Positions 1 through 11,340 of a DNA stretch of 64,000 nt are shown piece by piece (positions within the stretch are counted from its first letter, which is position 1; the number at the start of each line of letters is the position of its first letter). The notes under the pieces are model-generated. The model ran no database searches, was not told where the DNA came from, and was given only the letters and a program-made list of their open reading frames with translations. The DNA comes from Gari tellinella (Eukaryota; Mollusca; Bivalvia; Cardiida; Psammobiidae): contig OV277870.1 of assembly GCA_922989275.2 (NCBI GenBank), forward strand, positions 41,350,356-41,414,355, given 5' to 3'. Position numbers and translations under genes: made by a program.

Positions 1-808
1 ATTAGACTTCATTACTTGGCCTCTTCTTCCGTACATTGTTTCATTATTCAAGTATATGTAGTTCTTAGAAGCAGGCTTTAGGAGCTTTCTACTTTACATT
101 AAGCTGTTAACCGCCAGGAAGCAGGAACTGTTTCCTATGATTCTTATGAGAATAATTATGGTAGAAGCATGCAAATGCATCTCTATGAAGATGAGATGTT
201 TCTATGGGGGATAAGGTTAAGAGTATTAACTTAAGACAAATGCTTGAACAAAATTCTATAAACTGGACCACTGACCAAGTCAGAAATGGCCCCATAAAAG
301 CTGTCAGGTGTAATGCACAGAGAGAAAACTGTACAAGTTCAGCACATCGTATCACTGAGGCAAATTTGAATGAAAAAGTGGTAAAGGAGATATGGAGAGG
401 TTACTTGTGATGGCAAAGAAACAAATGCAAACATTGTCAGAAATTTGGACTAAAATCAGATGAAAAAACTGTTATAGAGTGGACACGGCTAAACCAAGGG
501 GTATAAATCTGGCATGCCTTATGTAGCTTAGCTGGTTATCAAAGTTTAACGCATTTAAACAAATTAAATAGCTTACAGTACAAGGTCAAGTGAAAACTTT
601 GAGTATGAGATCGGATATTACTAAACTGACAATTTGAGTAATTCAAAGGGCATAATCCCGACCTGCCTAACACAACTCAGCTGGTTATAGAACTTGGCCA
701 AGATTTTACACGCATAAACATTTTCAGCAAGTTTGAACAAGGTCGTATATAAACTATTTGAGTTACAGGGCAGACGAAGCTGAAACAGCCAATTTTTAAT
801 AATCCAGA
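1..808. other. No gene seen; decayed repeat DNA
   Basis: AT-rich sequence without a convincing exon. Short hairpin remnants (for example around 80-110) resemble the cores of the elements described below. Confidence 0.5.
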
Positions 809-1038
809 GGGCCGTTTCATAAAACTTCGTATGACAAAAACGGCCGTAAGTCAAAACTTTAAAATACATTTAATGTATTATTTCTCTATCTAATCCTGTC
901 TTGTGACATCTCTTTGAAAAGACGATTCCAAAGAGATATCACAGGACAGGATTAGATGGAGAAATAAATAATAATTGAGACTGTTATAATCTTACTTACG
1001 ACAACATTTGTCGTACAAACTTTTATGAAACGGGCCCC
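809..1038. mobile_element. MITE with GGGCCGTTTCATAAAA ends and central hairpin
   Basis: Terminal inverted repeats read GGGCCGTTTCATAAAACTT on the left and the complement of GGCCCGTTTCATAAAAGTT on the right. The centre is a long hairpin (about 879-920 pairing with 925-965). No internal coding. Target duplication not clear. Confidence 0.65.
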
Positions 1039-2952
1039 AGGACCATAACTCTGACATGTCTTTTGCCATTAGGGTAATTACCTGTTTCAAACATTACCAA
1101 ACTTTTATGCAAATTTGGTAAAGATCTTATAAGCAAGAGAGCACACAACTCACAAGGGTGAAAGATAAATTTTTTATTACTCAAGGACCATAAGCCATGT
1201 GTTTTGGGTAATTGTCCAACTTGACCAAGATTACATCAATCAACAAATTTGGTGAAGATCCAATGAAAACTGTTGGAGATAGAGAGCAAACATATAATGT
1301 AAAAGACTGACAGACAGGGCAATTACTACTTGGCACCCAAACAAAGGTGTTGGGCCCTAATAAAGTTTGATGTTGCTTTTGTGTAAATTAAAACTAAAGG
1401 AATTGAAAGATTTCAATTAGTACTTTAGAGTATTAGTGATCAAAGGCTTTTTTCATGAATGAAAACACAACACAACAACATTATATTATTTTATTATTTT
1501 AATGGCAAACCAGGTACCAAATACAACTAGTCAGAGAAGAGGGACAGACAAGAGAAAAGTTTCACATTATCATTGAAGAAATATATTTTCAACACTTTCA
1601 CAATTACTTAAATTACAAAATACAGTAAAAATTCTTCTTGAGGGACAAACCATTGAGTAAGAATTGCAATCTTCTTTGGCAGGTGCTTGTTAAATGATGG
1701 ACAACAGTAGTGCCAAAAGCTCCTAAAACAGCTTTTTATAGAACCCTTGTCCTGTATTTTATGCCATCACTTGGTCTACAGACTAACAGAATTTTTCTAA
1801 ATATTGCTCCAGAGAGCATCACTGTTATTAATATTTTTCTAAAGAAAACACAAGTTCTGTATCAACTTAGCAATCAATGCATAATGAGAAAGTCAAGGAG
1901 AAAACTCCTGTAGGAGCTTTCTGCATTACTTTTGTTCTTTGTTATATTGTAACTTATCTTATCTTCTTTATGTTCTTATTACTATACTATTCATTTATCT
2001 TTTAAATGGTTGTTAAATACAATTTGACTGTTTTTAAAAACAAAATATGGCATAGGCAACCTTTTAGCCTGATCAGATTCCAAACTGTGAAGGTGTCAAC
2101 CAGTATGAGATGAGGTAGGCTTTGATTTGCATATCTTGATAAAGATTAATCCCAAGCTATGCTGATTGGTAACTTTCCATCTGGCCCAGTGATAATGGGG
2201 GAAGGACTATTATCATTGAAGTGGAAGTTTACAGTTACTGGGTAACACATGGGGAGGCTACCAAGGGGGAAGAACAACCTTGGATAGTCAAGACTAAAGT
2301 GTGATCTATGAAAACAAAAACACTTTAAAGGATGTATTTATCTCTTTACGTTGGGTCATACGTAGGTCTGATCTATGGGAGATAACTCTATGATTTTGTA
2401 ATGACGTATTAAAATCCGAAATGCATTCAAAATGAAATATCAAATTTAGACCTAAATGTAAAACAGTCTCAAATCAGTTTTATATCATATGTCGGCAGAT
2501 AAAATGCTGTTTTATAGATAAGTTTTTAACCGTAGAATTGTTAACGTAATTCATCACAACTAGGTTCGTTTAAGTCTAGTTTATAATTATCCTGGATAAA
2601 TCCTTGATTATTTCGGCTCAAGTATGAATTTTCTGTTCCAATGCCTATGCTATATTTGCCCCAATGAAAAATTGCAATACAATGTGCCTTAAGGGTGTAC
2701 CGTATTTAATATGTGACGTGAATTCCTACAAGAAAATGATAACAATTTTTTTTATTTTTTTTAAAGTGACATACATGTAACTTCATATAATTTTTTTCAA
2801 ATCAGGTGCCTGCTTTGTCTCGATTTAGTTTCTTTCTGTCCTGAATTAAATCTCCATAAAGATGCAAGCTTTCTTGATTGCAAATTATTTATTCTAATTG
2901 CTCTCCAACTGTTCTGTGAAGATGCTCTCTAAAGACAGGTGACTGCTTCTTG
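1039..2952. other. No gene seen; intergenic
   Basis: No exon-like reading frame with splice sites. A split hairpin (about 1700-1925) with GGAGCTTTCTGCATTACTTT on its right arm suggests an interrupted MITE. Confidence 0.45.
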
Positions 2953-3013
2953 CAGGACAACAATAATGCAGAAAGCTCCTACAGAAGCTTTCTGTATTAC
3001 TGTTGCCTGCATT
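2953..3013. repeat. Short hairpin, GCAGGACAA...TGCAGAAAGCTCC type
   Basis: Arms GCAGGACAACAATAATGCAG and the complementary TGTATTACTGTTGCCTGC close on an AGCTCC/AGCTTT tip. Related copies occur near 4010-4085, 8220-8271, 20960-21045, 51040-51145 and 60090-60175. Confidence 0.6.
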
Positions 3014-3283
3014 AAGCAATCATTAGTCTTCAAAGATTGTTATGTCTCCTTATACAGTGACAGGTTCTTTTGTACATTTTTCCCACTCAAACTTTAAACA
3101 GTTCTAGACATGTGTTTATGTACAAGTTCTTATCTCGATAAGTCTGTAGATGTATATCTAAATTTAAATAATTGCATGCTTTATTTAACCCTTGAAAGGC
3201 TGAATTTTCAACAGACTCATTCAGTTTCTGATAATTTACTAGTTTACATTGACTCTCGCGAGTCTGTCCCTAAAATATTAAGT

Positions 3284-3353
3284 TTGACAAACAGTGCAGA
3301 ACCTGATTTGAGGGTTCCTAAAGGAGCCCTCTGATATGGCTGTATTCTGTTTG
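3284..3353. repeat. Degenerate A-type hairpin (AAACAGTGCAGA core)
   Basis: Imperfect hairpin ACAAACAGTGCAGAACC / GGCTGTATTCTGTTTG around GGTTCCTAAAGGAGCC. Confidence 0.5.
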
Positions 3354-3602
3354 CCAAGAAGTTATATTTGGTTTAAGCTGCATCCTCCAATACCAACAAG
3401 AATATCGTTTTTAACAATTAGTTCAGAGTAACATCAGTTCCAGAAATATAAAGAGGAAGTGAACAGTAATATTCTATAGTCTCTTTTATGTCTCCCTCAA
3501 ACCTAGTAGCTACATGTATATGTTATTCCTTCACTGAAAAAAATAGTTCCACTTGATTAAGTTATGAATATGTATCATAAGAAATATTTGCTGTATTCTT
3601 GC

Positions 3603-3854
3603 TTAACCCTTTACCCCATAGAAGCGACTTTTAGCGTATTTAGTTTATTCCTCCGCTGAAGAAAATAGTTCCAATTTAATCAGTCATGATTATATAGTAT
3701 AGGGAAAATTTTCAATATTCTAACACATGGAAGCTTAAAGCAGGCTGAAAGTAAAGCAGAATGCGCCTTAGGGCGCATTCTGCTTTACTTTCAACCTGCT
3801 TTAAGTAGTCACCTATTTTCAATACTAGAAATAGGCTATCAGGTAAAGGGTTAA
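3603..3854. mobile_element. B element, TTAA-flanked hairpin MITE
   Basis: Begins TTAACCCTTTACCCCATAG and ends GGTAAAGGGTTAA. The core arms are AGCTTAAAGCAGGCTGAAAG and its complement, with apex GCGCC...GGCGC. TTAA duplications plus CCCTTT ends fit a non-autonomous piggyBac-like element. A second, partial B copy follows directly to about 3965, sharing the TTAA. Confidence 0.8.
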
Positions 3855-4179
3855 AACTGGCTGAAAGTAATGCAGAACATGCCTTTTAATAAGGAGCATT
3901 CTGCTTTACTGCCAACCTGCTTTAAGTAGTCACCTGTCTTCAAAATGAGAAACAAGCAATGGGAAAGATTTTAGTGACCACTAACTATGCTAACCTTAGA
4001 GACAGGTGATTGTTCAGTGTAAGATAAAAATAGTACACAAAGTTCTTATAGGAACTTTATACATTAGTTTTATCATACATCAAGCAGAGATCTGCATACC
4101 ATTTAAATAAGTGATTGTCTAATACAATATTTCTAATGAAGTCACAACATATTGCTTGATGAAGATAATTAATAACTGC

Positions 4180-4430
4180 TTAACTCTTTGAACCCTAATC
4201 CCGTATATAGGCGTCCTTTTCAAACAGTATACATGTGAAAAGTGCAATCGTCTTATGCAAACAGAGACGACCCAGATCAGAGGGCTCCTTCAGGAGCCCT
4301 CTGATCTGGGTCTTCAATGTTTGCCATAATGCAAAACATTGACGAAAACAACCCTTAAAAGTCAGAAATGGACTAGACTAAAATGGAAACTGGGATTGTC
4401 CATCTGAAGTTTCAGGTAGGAAAGAGTTAA
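4180..4430. mobile_element. A element, TTAA-flanked hairpin MITE
   Basis: Ends TTAACTCTTTGAACCC and GGAAAGAGTTAA. The core hairpin (about 4257-4325) reads ACCCAGATCAGAGGGCTCC with a fully matching second arm. The outer half carries a second imperfect pairing around AAACAGTATACATGTG. Confidence 0.8.
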
Positions 4431-4749
4431 TCGTAGATGTGCTTATATCATAGCTTGACACGCTCACATCACACTTAAATCTATACGAGTTCTAATATAT
4501 AACAGAATAAAAATGCCACAATTATAACATCATATTAACTATTTACAAAGCTGTACTATACATGTATAAATAAATGTACATACCCAATGAGAGGCCGCAT
4601 GAGAAAAGACAAACTTAACCCATTACTCCATAAACATGCCATTTTATGCTCCGAATAATCTATACACTAGGAAAAGTAGTCTCCAGTTAGTAAGTCAAAA
4701 ATATAAAACTCAAAATGCATTTCTAGTATCTTTCCAGCAGGTAGCTTAA

Positions 4750-5263
4750 AGGGACTCGCAACCGGATGGTGCACTTGTCAAAATAAAATAAAATACTCAA
4801 ATAAAAGCAAATTTGTGGCATTATTTGGCTTCTGATATTAAAATAATATGATCAGTCCAAAAAAGTTTCAAGAATCGTCACCGAATCTTAGTTTTTTTTT
4901 AGATATTTTCCATCATTTTTCTATAGCGTCAGCTGACGGTATAGTTGTTGTTTCTCTACACGGGCTCAGACACAAACCCGAGCCGAATAAAGTGCTATCG
5001 ATCGCTACCAGTGAAGTACGTTAATTCGCTACCATATATATAGAGAGCGCAGGTAGCGGAGGGGGTAAAGGCGTTTCCTCATGTTTCATGTTTGTCTCCG
5101 CATGGAGGGTCACGGTTCGAATCCCACCAGAGCTTTTTTTTTTTTTGAAATGCATTTTTTAATAGAATTTATTATCCTAAACGAAATCTTACCCATTTAT
5201 ATAAGTATTTGACATATATTTACAAATTACTATTTTTAATGCTAAATCCGGTTGCGAGCCTCT
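4750..5263. mobile_element. TTAA-flanked element carrying a tRNA-like Pol III unit
   Basis: Terminal repeats AGGGACTCGCAACCGGAT and ATCCGGTTGCGAGCCTCT, flanked by TTAA at 4746-4749 and 5264-5267. It split an older B element exactly at the TTAA in its stem base (GTAGC-TTAA-AGC). Its interior holds a tRNA-like segment with a T-run. Confidence 0.75.
5053..5145 (+). ncRNA. tRNA-like segment with A box, B box and T12 run
   Basis: TAGCGGAGGGGGTAAAGGCG resembles an A box, GGTTCGAATCCC is a consensus B box, and a run of 12 T follows, as in a Pol III terminator. The T-arm stem does not pair well, so this is not a normal tRNA; a tRNA pseudogene or SINE head inside the transposon is more likely. Confidence 0.45.
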
Positions 5264-5267
5264 TTAA

Positions 5268-6954
5268 AGCATAATGCTACTCAAGGAGCATTCTGTTTCA
5301 GTGATTTTTTTTACAAATTCAAAACTAATATGTATTTAGGCTTTGCCTATGGACGGAAAAAAGCAAAATTGTACTAATGAAAACGGAATAGATCTATCTC
5401 CAGTGTGTGATCAACGCTCTTGTATCAGTTCGTTGTGTATTCCAGATCACACTCGAGGCTACGCCTCTCGTAACTGAGATCTGGATTACACAACCGACTC
5501 GAACTTTTATTATAAACCTAAATGGTTTGGGACAAGATCTATATGTTGTTACCCAATAATCAAATAGATATATTAGTGTATACAATGTTAAAAGTTAAAA
5601 CTCCTCCGTACAGCTATATTATCAGGGCTGCCATTTCTCCGGATTTTTCCTAAATTTCCGGATTTTTCCCCAGGTTATGGTAGCTTAAAGCACGCTGAAA
5701 GTAAAGCAGAATGCGCCATTAGGCTCATTCTGCTTTACTTCCAGTCTGCTTTAAGTAGTCACATGCCAACAAAACTAGAAATCGGCTATTGGGTAAACGT
5801 ACGATTCGTAAAATTGCGCTTGAAAAATGCATATTTGGAAATCTTAGGTTTTTTCATTTCAACCAAGTTATTAGATGGCAGTCTGAAACTATTTTTGGAA
5901 GTCATACGACCACCAATAATGACGTCATTATTTATATTGATGACGTGTTGGTAATCCGTTATTTTTATCGGTTCGATTGAGAAGTAGCTTTTTGCAAATA
6001 ACGTTCATTTTTAGCGTTAAAGGGTATGAATTGAACTGTTTGAAATTTTGTCATTTTGGAGGAAATCAGTACAAGTGAGTGTTGTGGGTTATTCATTCTT
6101 AAACTGGTTTTAAAATATCACCGAAATCGGGAATTCCGAAACGTCACGCACAACTCTTCGTAAAAGCCGTGACGTCATCATCCAATATGTCAGCCCCCAT
6201 GTTTTGTAGTTGCCTAGTTTTGAGGAAATTATTCACGCGCAAATCAAACACTTTTCAAAGTCTGTCAGTGATTGAATAGAATTGGAATACCTTTGATTTT
6301 ATCACACATTACTTAAGAACAGAAAAAGGCAAGCCTTTTTCCGTATGACTCCCCAGGACTCGCTGGCCTTCAAAACTACGAGTCCCAGCTATATCTTTAA
6401 TACCAAAATGGATTTTAAATTTATGAGTCCAACAAGATTTTAATGAGTCTAGGACTCGGGACTCGCAGGTAAAAAATCACTGCTGTTTTACTTTCAACCT
6501 GCTTTAAGTGGTCACCTGCCTTCAAAACTAGACCTGGTTTATGGGGTAAAAGGTTAAGACATTGCAAAACTTGAAAAGCCAATAGTGGAGACCCAGATCA
6601 TTCGCAATATGAAACCTATCTGATTGGGGCCTACGCTGTGAGTTACTTGCCAAGAGTCAAGCGTTTTCAAGACAAACCCCTATAATGGGAAGCCTCAGAG
6701 AGCTTTGTAGACTGTAGAACCTGATCAGATTTCTCCTGAGGGAGTCTACAAAGCTCCGGTCTATACTGTTTGCTCAGGACTGACTGTCCCAAGAATTTGG
6801 GTTAGTATGGTATATTGTTTGCAATGTCGATTAGCTCTTTTTTCATGCAGCAGCTCAAATATCACTGTAATGAGTGAAAACTTCTAAATCACACCAACAA
6901 TACTGTATCTAGGCTACACTAATTTCACAAACCTAAATACATCCACTGCAAACT
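5268..6954. other. No gene seen; fragments of B and hAT-like repeats
   Basis: Contains a left hAT-like end (about 5625, CAGGGCTGCCATTTCTCC), a B hairpin at about 5680-5765, a B half at about 6482-6550 and a degenerate A-type hairpin near 6680-6775. The reading frames at 5763-5980 start inside repeat and show no family features. Confidence 0.5.
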
Positions 6955-7142
6955 TTAACCCTTAGCCCGCCAAATAAATTGTCGTCTGCTTCAAGTTTCA
7001 AAGTTGCTCAAATTTGCTGAAAATGTTGTCTGAGTGTCAAACAGCTTGGATCCGGATGAGACGCCGAGTTACTCGGCGTCTCATCCGGATCCAAGCTGTT
7101 TGCATATGGAGCTATAGTCGTGAGTGGCAGGCTATGGGTTAA
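6955..7142. mobile_element. C element, TTAA-flanked hairpin MITE
   Basis: Starts TTAACCCTTAGCCCGCC and ends GCAGGCTATGGGTTAA. Its core is a near-perfect palindrome, AACAGCTTGGATCCGGATGA around GACGCCGAGTTACTCGGCGTC. Confidence 0.8.
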
Positions 7143-7331
7143 TACTAAATTTATAACAGGTTAGGCAGTCTGCATTCACAAATTGTTGTCAGTAGCAAAT
7201 TATGCATTAAATTGCCTATTCTTAAACTATCATCAAGATGTGCCACATTTTGGATCCAGAGGTAACACCAATTTACTTGGCATCTCATCTGGATCCAAAC
7301 TGTAAATTATTACAAATAATACCATTGCATC

Positions 7332-7571
7332 TTAATCCATTACCCCATTGCCTGTTTCTAGTTTTGAAGACATGTCAGGTTAAAAGTAAAGCAGAATGTG
7401 CCTGTCAGCGCATTCTTCTTCACTTTCAGCCTGCTTTTAAGCTACCTCCTGCTAGGATATAGGAAATATTTTTTATGGTACATATTCATGACTGTATAAA
7501 ATGGATCTATTTTCTGCAGTGGAGGAATCAATTATAGGCATAAATTGTGTATTTATGGGGTAATGGGTTAA
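7332..7571. mobile_element. B element in reverse orientation, just past the CDCA3 stop
   Basis: TTAATCCATTACCCCATTGCC to GGGGTAATGGGTTAA; one arm of the hairpin is slightly decayed (CTGTCAGCGCATTCTTC). It lies 73 bp beyond the CDCA3 stop, so the CDCA3 3' UTR may run into it. Confidence 0.7.
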
Positions 7572-7643
7572 AGATCTGATTTTGATGTGCATAGCTTATA
7601 GAAGTCTTTTTACTATCCTACTGTCTATAGTGGGTCAGGACAC

Positions 7644-9621
7644 TTAGATATTTTCTTTATCTTTCACAATGAACCTTGACATGGCATTCTCTTGAGCACA
7701 ATTTCGTTTAATGTCAACATCTTTCATCTGCCTTCTCTGGACAATATGGAGGGGAGAGTTCATGTCTACATTTCGAGAAGACAGTGGCGACCTAGTGGCA
7801 TCCTTCAACCCTGATACTTTCTTGGAGGGAAACAGTTCCTTCGGCTGTGTAGATCTAGGTTTCTTCTTCATTTTGGCCTTGTCAGGCTCATCTGTAAATG
7901 GTAAAACAGATATTGAGATTATTGACAGAATGAAAAGAACGTAAAAAACATGGTCGGACCAGCAGATTTGTTCCAGCAATTGGAACTGTTCAAACTTACC
8001 TTACTTGGCTGATTAAGGTTGAGAAACCCTAATGAGATCGCACCAATCAATATTGGAAATTTACAGAGAGCAATCGGCTATTCTCGTACACTGTTGACCT
8101 AAAGCATTGTTCGGAACAGGTGGGCGGTTAACGAGAATGGACGATCGCTGTAGAGTATCGAGTTTGGTTTGATTTCACAAGGGGTCCTCAATAAAATGAG
8201 ATGAAACTTTCAAAGACCTTTTAAGTGCAGCAGAAAGCTCCAAGTCTATTACAAGCTTTCTGCTGCACTTCTATCTGGCATTAAGCCATCAACTGTCATT
8301 TGTACCAGTAATCTAGAGTTTTATGCAATTATGAGGATTGAGTGGAAGCATAGCCTTAAGGCGTTCTTGTGAAGGTTAGAGCTAATTTTTCTCAAGTAAT
8401 CAGTGTAAATATATCAGGAGTTGTCTGATTTGGGTCTACATTACACTCTCACTTGTGGAATTCTTTTAACGAACTTTAATAGCAAATGTAATAGTTATGC
8501 TGATAAATGTTCACAGTGGGTAGTTCAGCAGAAGGGAAATATAAATGTTTTACCTGTTGCTGGTGTCTCTATGTCAAGAGGCATAAGTCTGGTAGATTCA
8601 CTTATAGGTATATCATTAAGACTCAGGTCATTGAGGTCTTGGAGATTGAGTGGATGGAGCAACGGTAGAGCATCCACATCTGTCTCTGCTTCAGGGCTGG
8701 ACTGTGCCTCTTCATCCAGCTCATTCTTGGGAAACACTGGTAGATCTGTCTCTAATTAAAATAAAAATATGGTGATTGAAACAAGTTTATAGATCATATA
8801 GAACAAGACCCCTAAGTATTCCATAGCTATGCATTAGTGAAACTAGCCAGGGCTCCAGATACATGTACATGTAAGAGGGAGTAAACTCATCAAATTCAAT
8901 GTTTTCTCACTCATTTCAGCACCAATCCCATGGTGTTACTACTCATTAGAATCATCTCGAAGAGACGATTCTAATGAGTAGTGACACCATAGGGTTTCAT
9001 TCAGAAATAAAGATTTTAATTTTTGAAATACTCCCCTTATCTGGAGCCCTGACTAGCACAAAGATATTTAAGGTTAAAATTGTGACATCCTACATTATCA
9101 TCAGTAGAACATTTTAGAATCGAAATTGCTCACTTTGCTTTTGCATTAATTTGTACGATATCAATTAAGAAATGAACTTATTTTTTTCGGCGTTCAAGCG
9201 AAATGAACGACAGAAAATTTCGGCAAATACCATGAATCGCGCTTGGGAAAGTTTTGCTTTACTCAGTTTACTGTCAGTAAGCTTTAAGCATGTATGTATG
9301 TCTACAAACAAAGACTTAGCTTGTTTAGCTCAGCTATACAGGGGATAAAGGCTAAAAATTAAACATATTAATTCAATAAATATTGTGTATTTATAATTAT
9401 TAACCTTTCTGTGCCTGTGGAAAATGTGACAGGGGTGTCCGTACAATCCCAACTGTTGGAGACCGTGGATCTCCTAGAGCTCCCTCAGGGGTTTTCTCAA
9501 CAATTATCGGTGTTCTAGCAATATCCTGGGTAGGGGATCGTGGATCTATTGTCAGGGTCCTGATGGCTTCTTCCCTGGGCGGAGATGTAGGCTCATATTC
9601 ATGGCTGTTAGAGGTCCCCAT
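7644..9621 (-). CDS. CDCA3: CDCA3/TOME-1-like mitotic entry protein, 3 exons
   Basis: Exons: 9621-9405, 8751-8554, 7891-7644; phases agree (1, 1) and the sum is 663 nt, 220 residues against 268 in human. Two copies of the family motif are present, DPRSPTQDIARTP (26-38) and DPRSPTVGIVRTP (51-63). Exon 2 is acidic (LQDLNDLSLNDIPI). Exon 3 is basic with SPLSSRN and SPLHIVQ, and the protein ends in KDKENI, a KEN degron. CDCA3 (trigger of mitotic entry) is an SCF-linked adaptor for WEE1 turnover that APC/C-CDH1 destroys in G1 through its KEN box. I chose ATG at 9621 because MGTSN matches the short MGS-type family start; the exon itself begins at 9648 after a CAG acceptor, so a 5' non-coding exon lies upstream. 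Assignment rests on motifs, since the rest of the family diverges fast. Confidence 0.8.
8848..9051. mobile_element. hAT-like MITE with 6-bp target duplication (CDCA3 intron 1)
   Basis: Ends CAGGGCTCCAGATA and ATCTGGAGCCCTG. Direct repeats ACTAGC at 8842-8847 and 9052-9057 flank it. The centre is the hairpin CTACTCATTAGAATCATCTC / GAGACGATTCTAATGAGTAG. Confidence 0.75.
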
Positions 9622-9648
9622 GTTGTATTGTAAATTACCTACAGATTG

Positions 9649-10699
9649 CTGCAAATGAATGAATGAGAAATGGTTTCAAAAATAATATATCGGTAGGTTT
9701 AACCATTTACATGTACCCAATAACCTGTTTCTAGTTTTGAAGACAGGTGGCCACTTAAAACAGGTTGAAAGTAAAGCGGAATGCACCTTAAAGTGCATTC
9801 AGCTTAATTTTCAGCCTGCTTTATGTTTCTATCTACTACTAGCCTAGGATATACATGTACATGTAGAAGAGAAAAACCTTATTGTGCTAATTCATAAAAA
9901 AAATAATTTTGTAATTAGGACAACTAAATGTGGAATTTGCTTGTCCAATCCAAGGTTTTACTCGCCAAAATCTATTGCACAACTGTCAATGTTGAGCACC
10001 GAGTCATAAGGTACTTCTGAACTGAAATATTTTCTAAATTAAACAATATTAGTTAGGCCTATGCTCAATCACCCTAATACCGGTGTATACATATTACTGG
10101 TGTTATCCGAAAAACCCAAATAGTGTTGACGTCACTTCACTTAAATACCGGATGTTTACATAGAGAACAGTTAAAACTCTCCCCTTTTGTTCCTGAAATT
10201 CTCTATATACTGGTTCTGGCTGCTGCTGCACGTCTTACGAAACGGTTTCCAGTCATTGACTGATTGTCTAGATTCACAACATCTTGGACATTATTTACAC
10301 GAACATTTTTTTCTAGACAATTTATTTTACAGATGCACTAATAATACAGACGAAATGACCTAAAGTTACCTTTAGTGTGTATCGACTGAAATTAAATCAA
10401 ATTATCAGAAAATGAACGGAATTTCGTGCTGTTTTGATGGTTGGATGTTGTAAACTAAATATAAAGTAAAGCAAAAGAAAATAATCAGAGAAACAAATAT
10501 AAAAGGTCTATATGTATTATGTAATAATTTTAGTTTTTGATCATATTAAGACCACTGGTAATTATAGGGTGCAGTAGCATACATCTTGAACAAGTAAGTC
10601 ACTAAGTTTGAATAATACACATGTATGTATATGAATACACTGATTGACAATTTCAGAGTTAACCATACTATTTGCGAACATGACATTTACAGGCAATAA
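9649..10699. other. Upstream region of CDCA3; no further exon recognised
   Basis: Holds a decayed reverse B element (about 9700-9850) and unassigned AT-rich DNA. A 5' non-coding CDCA3 exon should be here but cannot be placed from sequence alone. Confidence 0.4.
10127..10134. promoter_or_regulatory. Perfect CRE-like palindrome upstream of CDCA3
   Basis: TGACGTCA, the CREB/ATF consensus, lies about 480 bp upstream of the first known CDCA3 exon. It may belong to the promoter of the unseen 5' exon, but an 8-mer can occur by chance. Confidence 0.2.
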
Positions 10700-10972
10700 G
10701 ACAAAATAACACTTGTGTCATCATTTTGTGAATGTGGGACCATTGAAACCCCAGAGCACTATCGGCTAGACTGTGAGCTATATAACGTCCAGAGAGAGAC
10801 TTTAGTTAGATCACTTCAAAGGATGTGTGGTATCCCAGCTCTTGATATCCACACACTGCTAAGCCAAGAGGAACACCCGGAACTCAGTGATTGGAGACAG
10901 AGGATATGGCAAGAACTGGCTGAATTCATTAACGCCACAGGGAGGTTTGCATCCGCGACCACCTTGACCTGA
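10700..10972 (+). mobile_element. LINE 3'-terminal coding fragment (CCHC-like tail)
   Basis: A frame of about 85 codons contains CECGTIETPEHYRLDCELYN, the Cys/His motif found at the C-terminus of many RNase-H-bearing non-LTR retrotransposon ORF2 proteins. No RT sequence lies upstream, so this is a 5'-truncated copy, unrelated to the RT fragment at 11.3 kb. Confidence 0.6.
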
Positions 10973-11150
10973 TGATCTGAAAACGTATTAACAAAGTACA
11001 TTGAGTTATTCACAAGAGAGTAATAAACCACCGGTGTGCCAACATATATTTGTGATATACATGTACATGACGACGAGTCCACAGATCAAGGATCACGCGA
11101 GTGTAATATCACTTGTCAATAAAACCCCTCGGCCTGCATGTAGGTGTTTA

Positions 11151-11247
11151 CAGTCAAGTAACCTATTTTCGTGATAGTAAGAAGTTATCTTTCCGGTATA
11201 ACGAAAACGAGGGTATCACGATTTAACTTAAGGTTACTCGACTGTAT
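11151..11247. mobile_element. Small MITE, ACAGTCAAGTAACC ends
   Basis: Ends ACAGTCAAGTAACCTATT and GGTTACTCGACTGT form an imperfect terminal inverted repeat over about 97 bp. Confidence 0.45.
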
Positions 11248-11340
11248 AAGATTTCATTGCTAAATGGTTGGCTCGGAATGTTCAATCAATCTATATTTAA
11301 GGTTCTTAAATATCTATAATACAGTCCCATTAGCCGTCCC

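Noticed and set aside
5053..5133. Functional tRNA gene
   Set aside because: The T-arm stem does not pair and no convincing cloverleaf can be drawn by eye.
9181..9215. CDE/CHR-like cell-cycle promoter element for CDCA3 (TTGAACGCCGAAA on the minus strand)
   Set aside because: It lies in intron 1, downstream of the start codon, and the match is loose.
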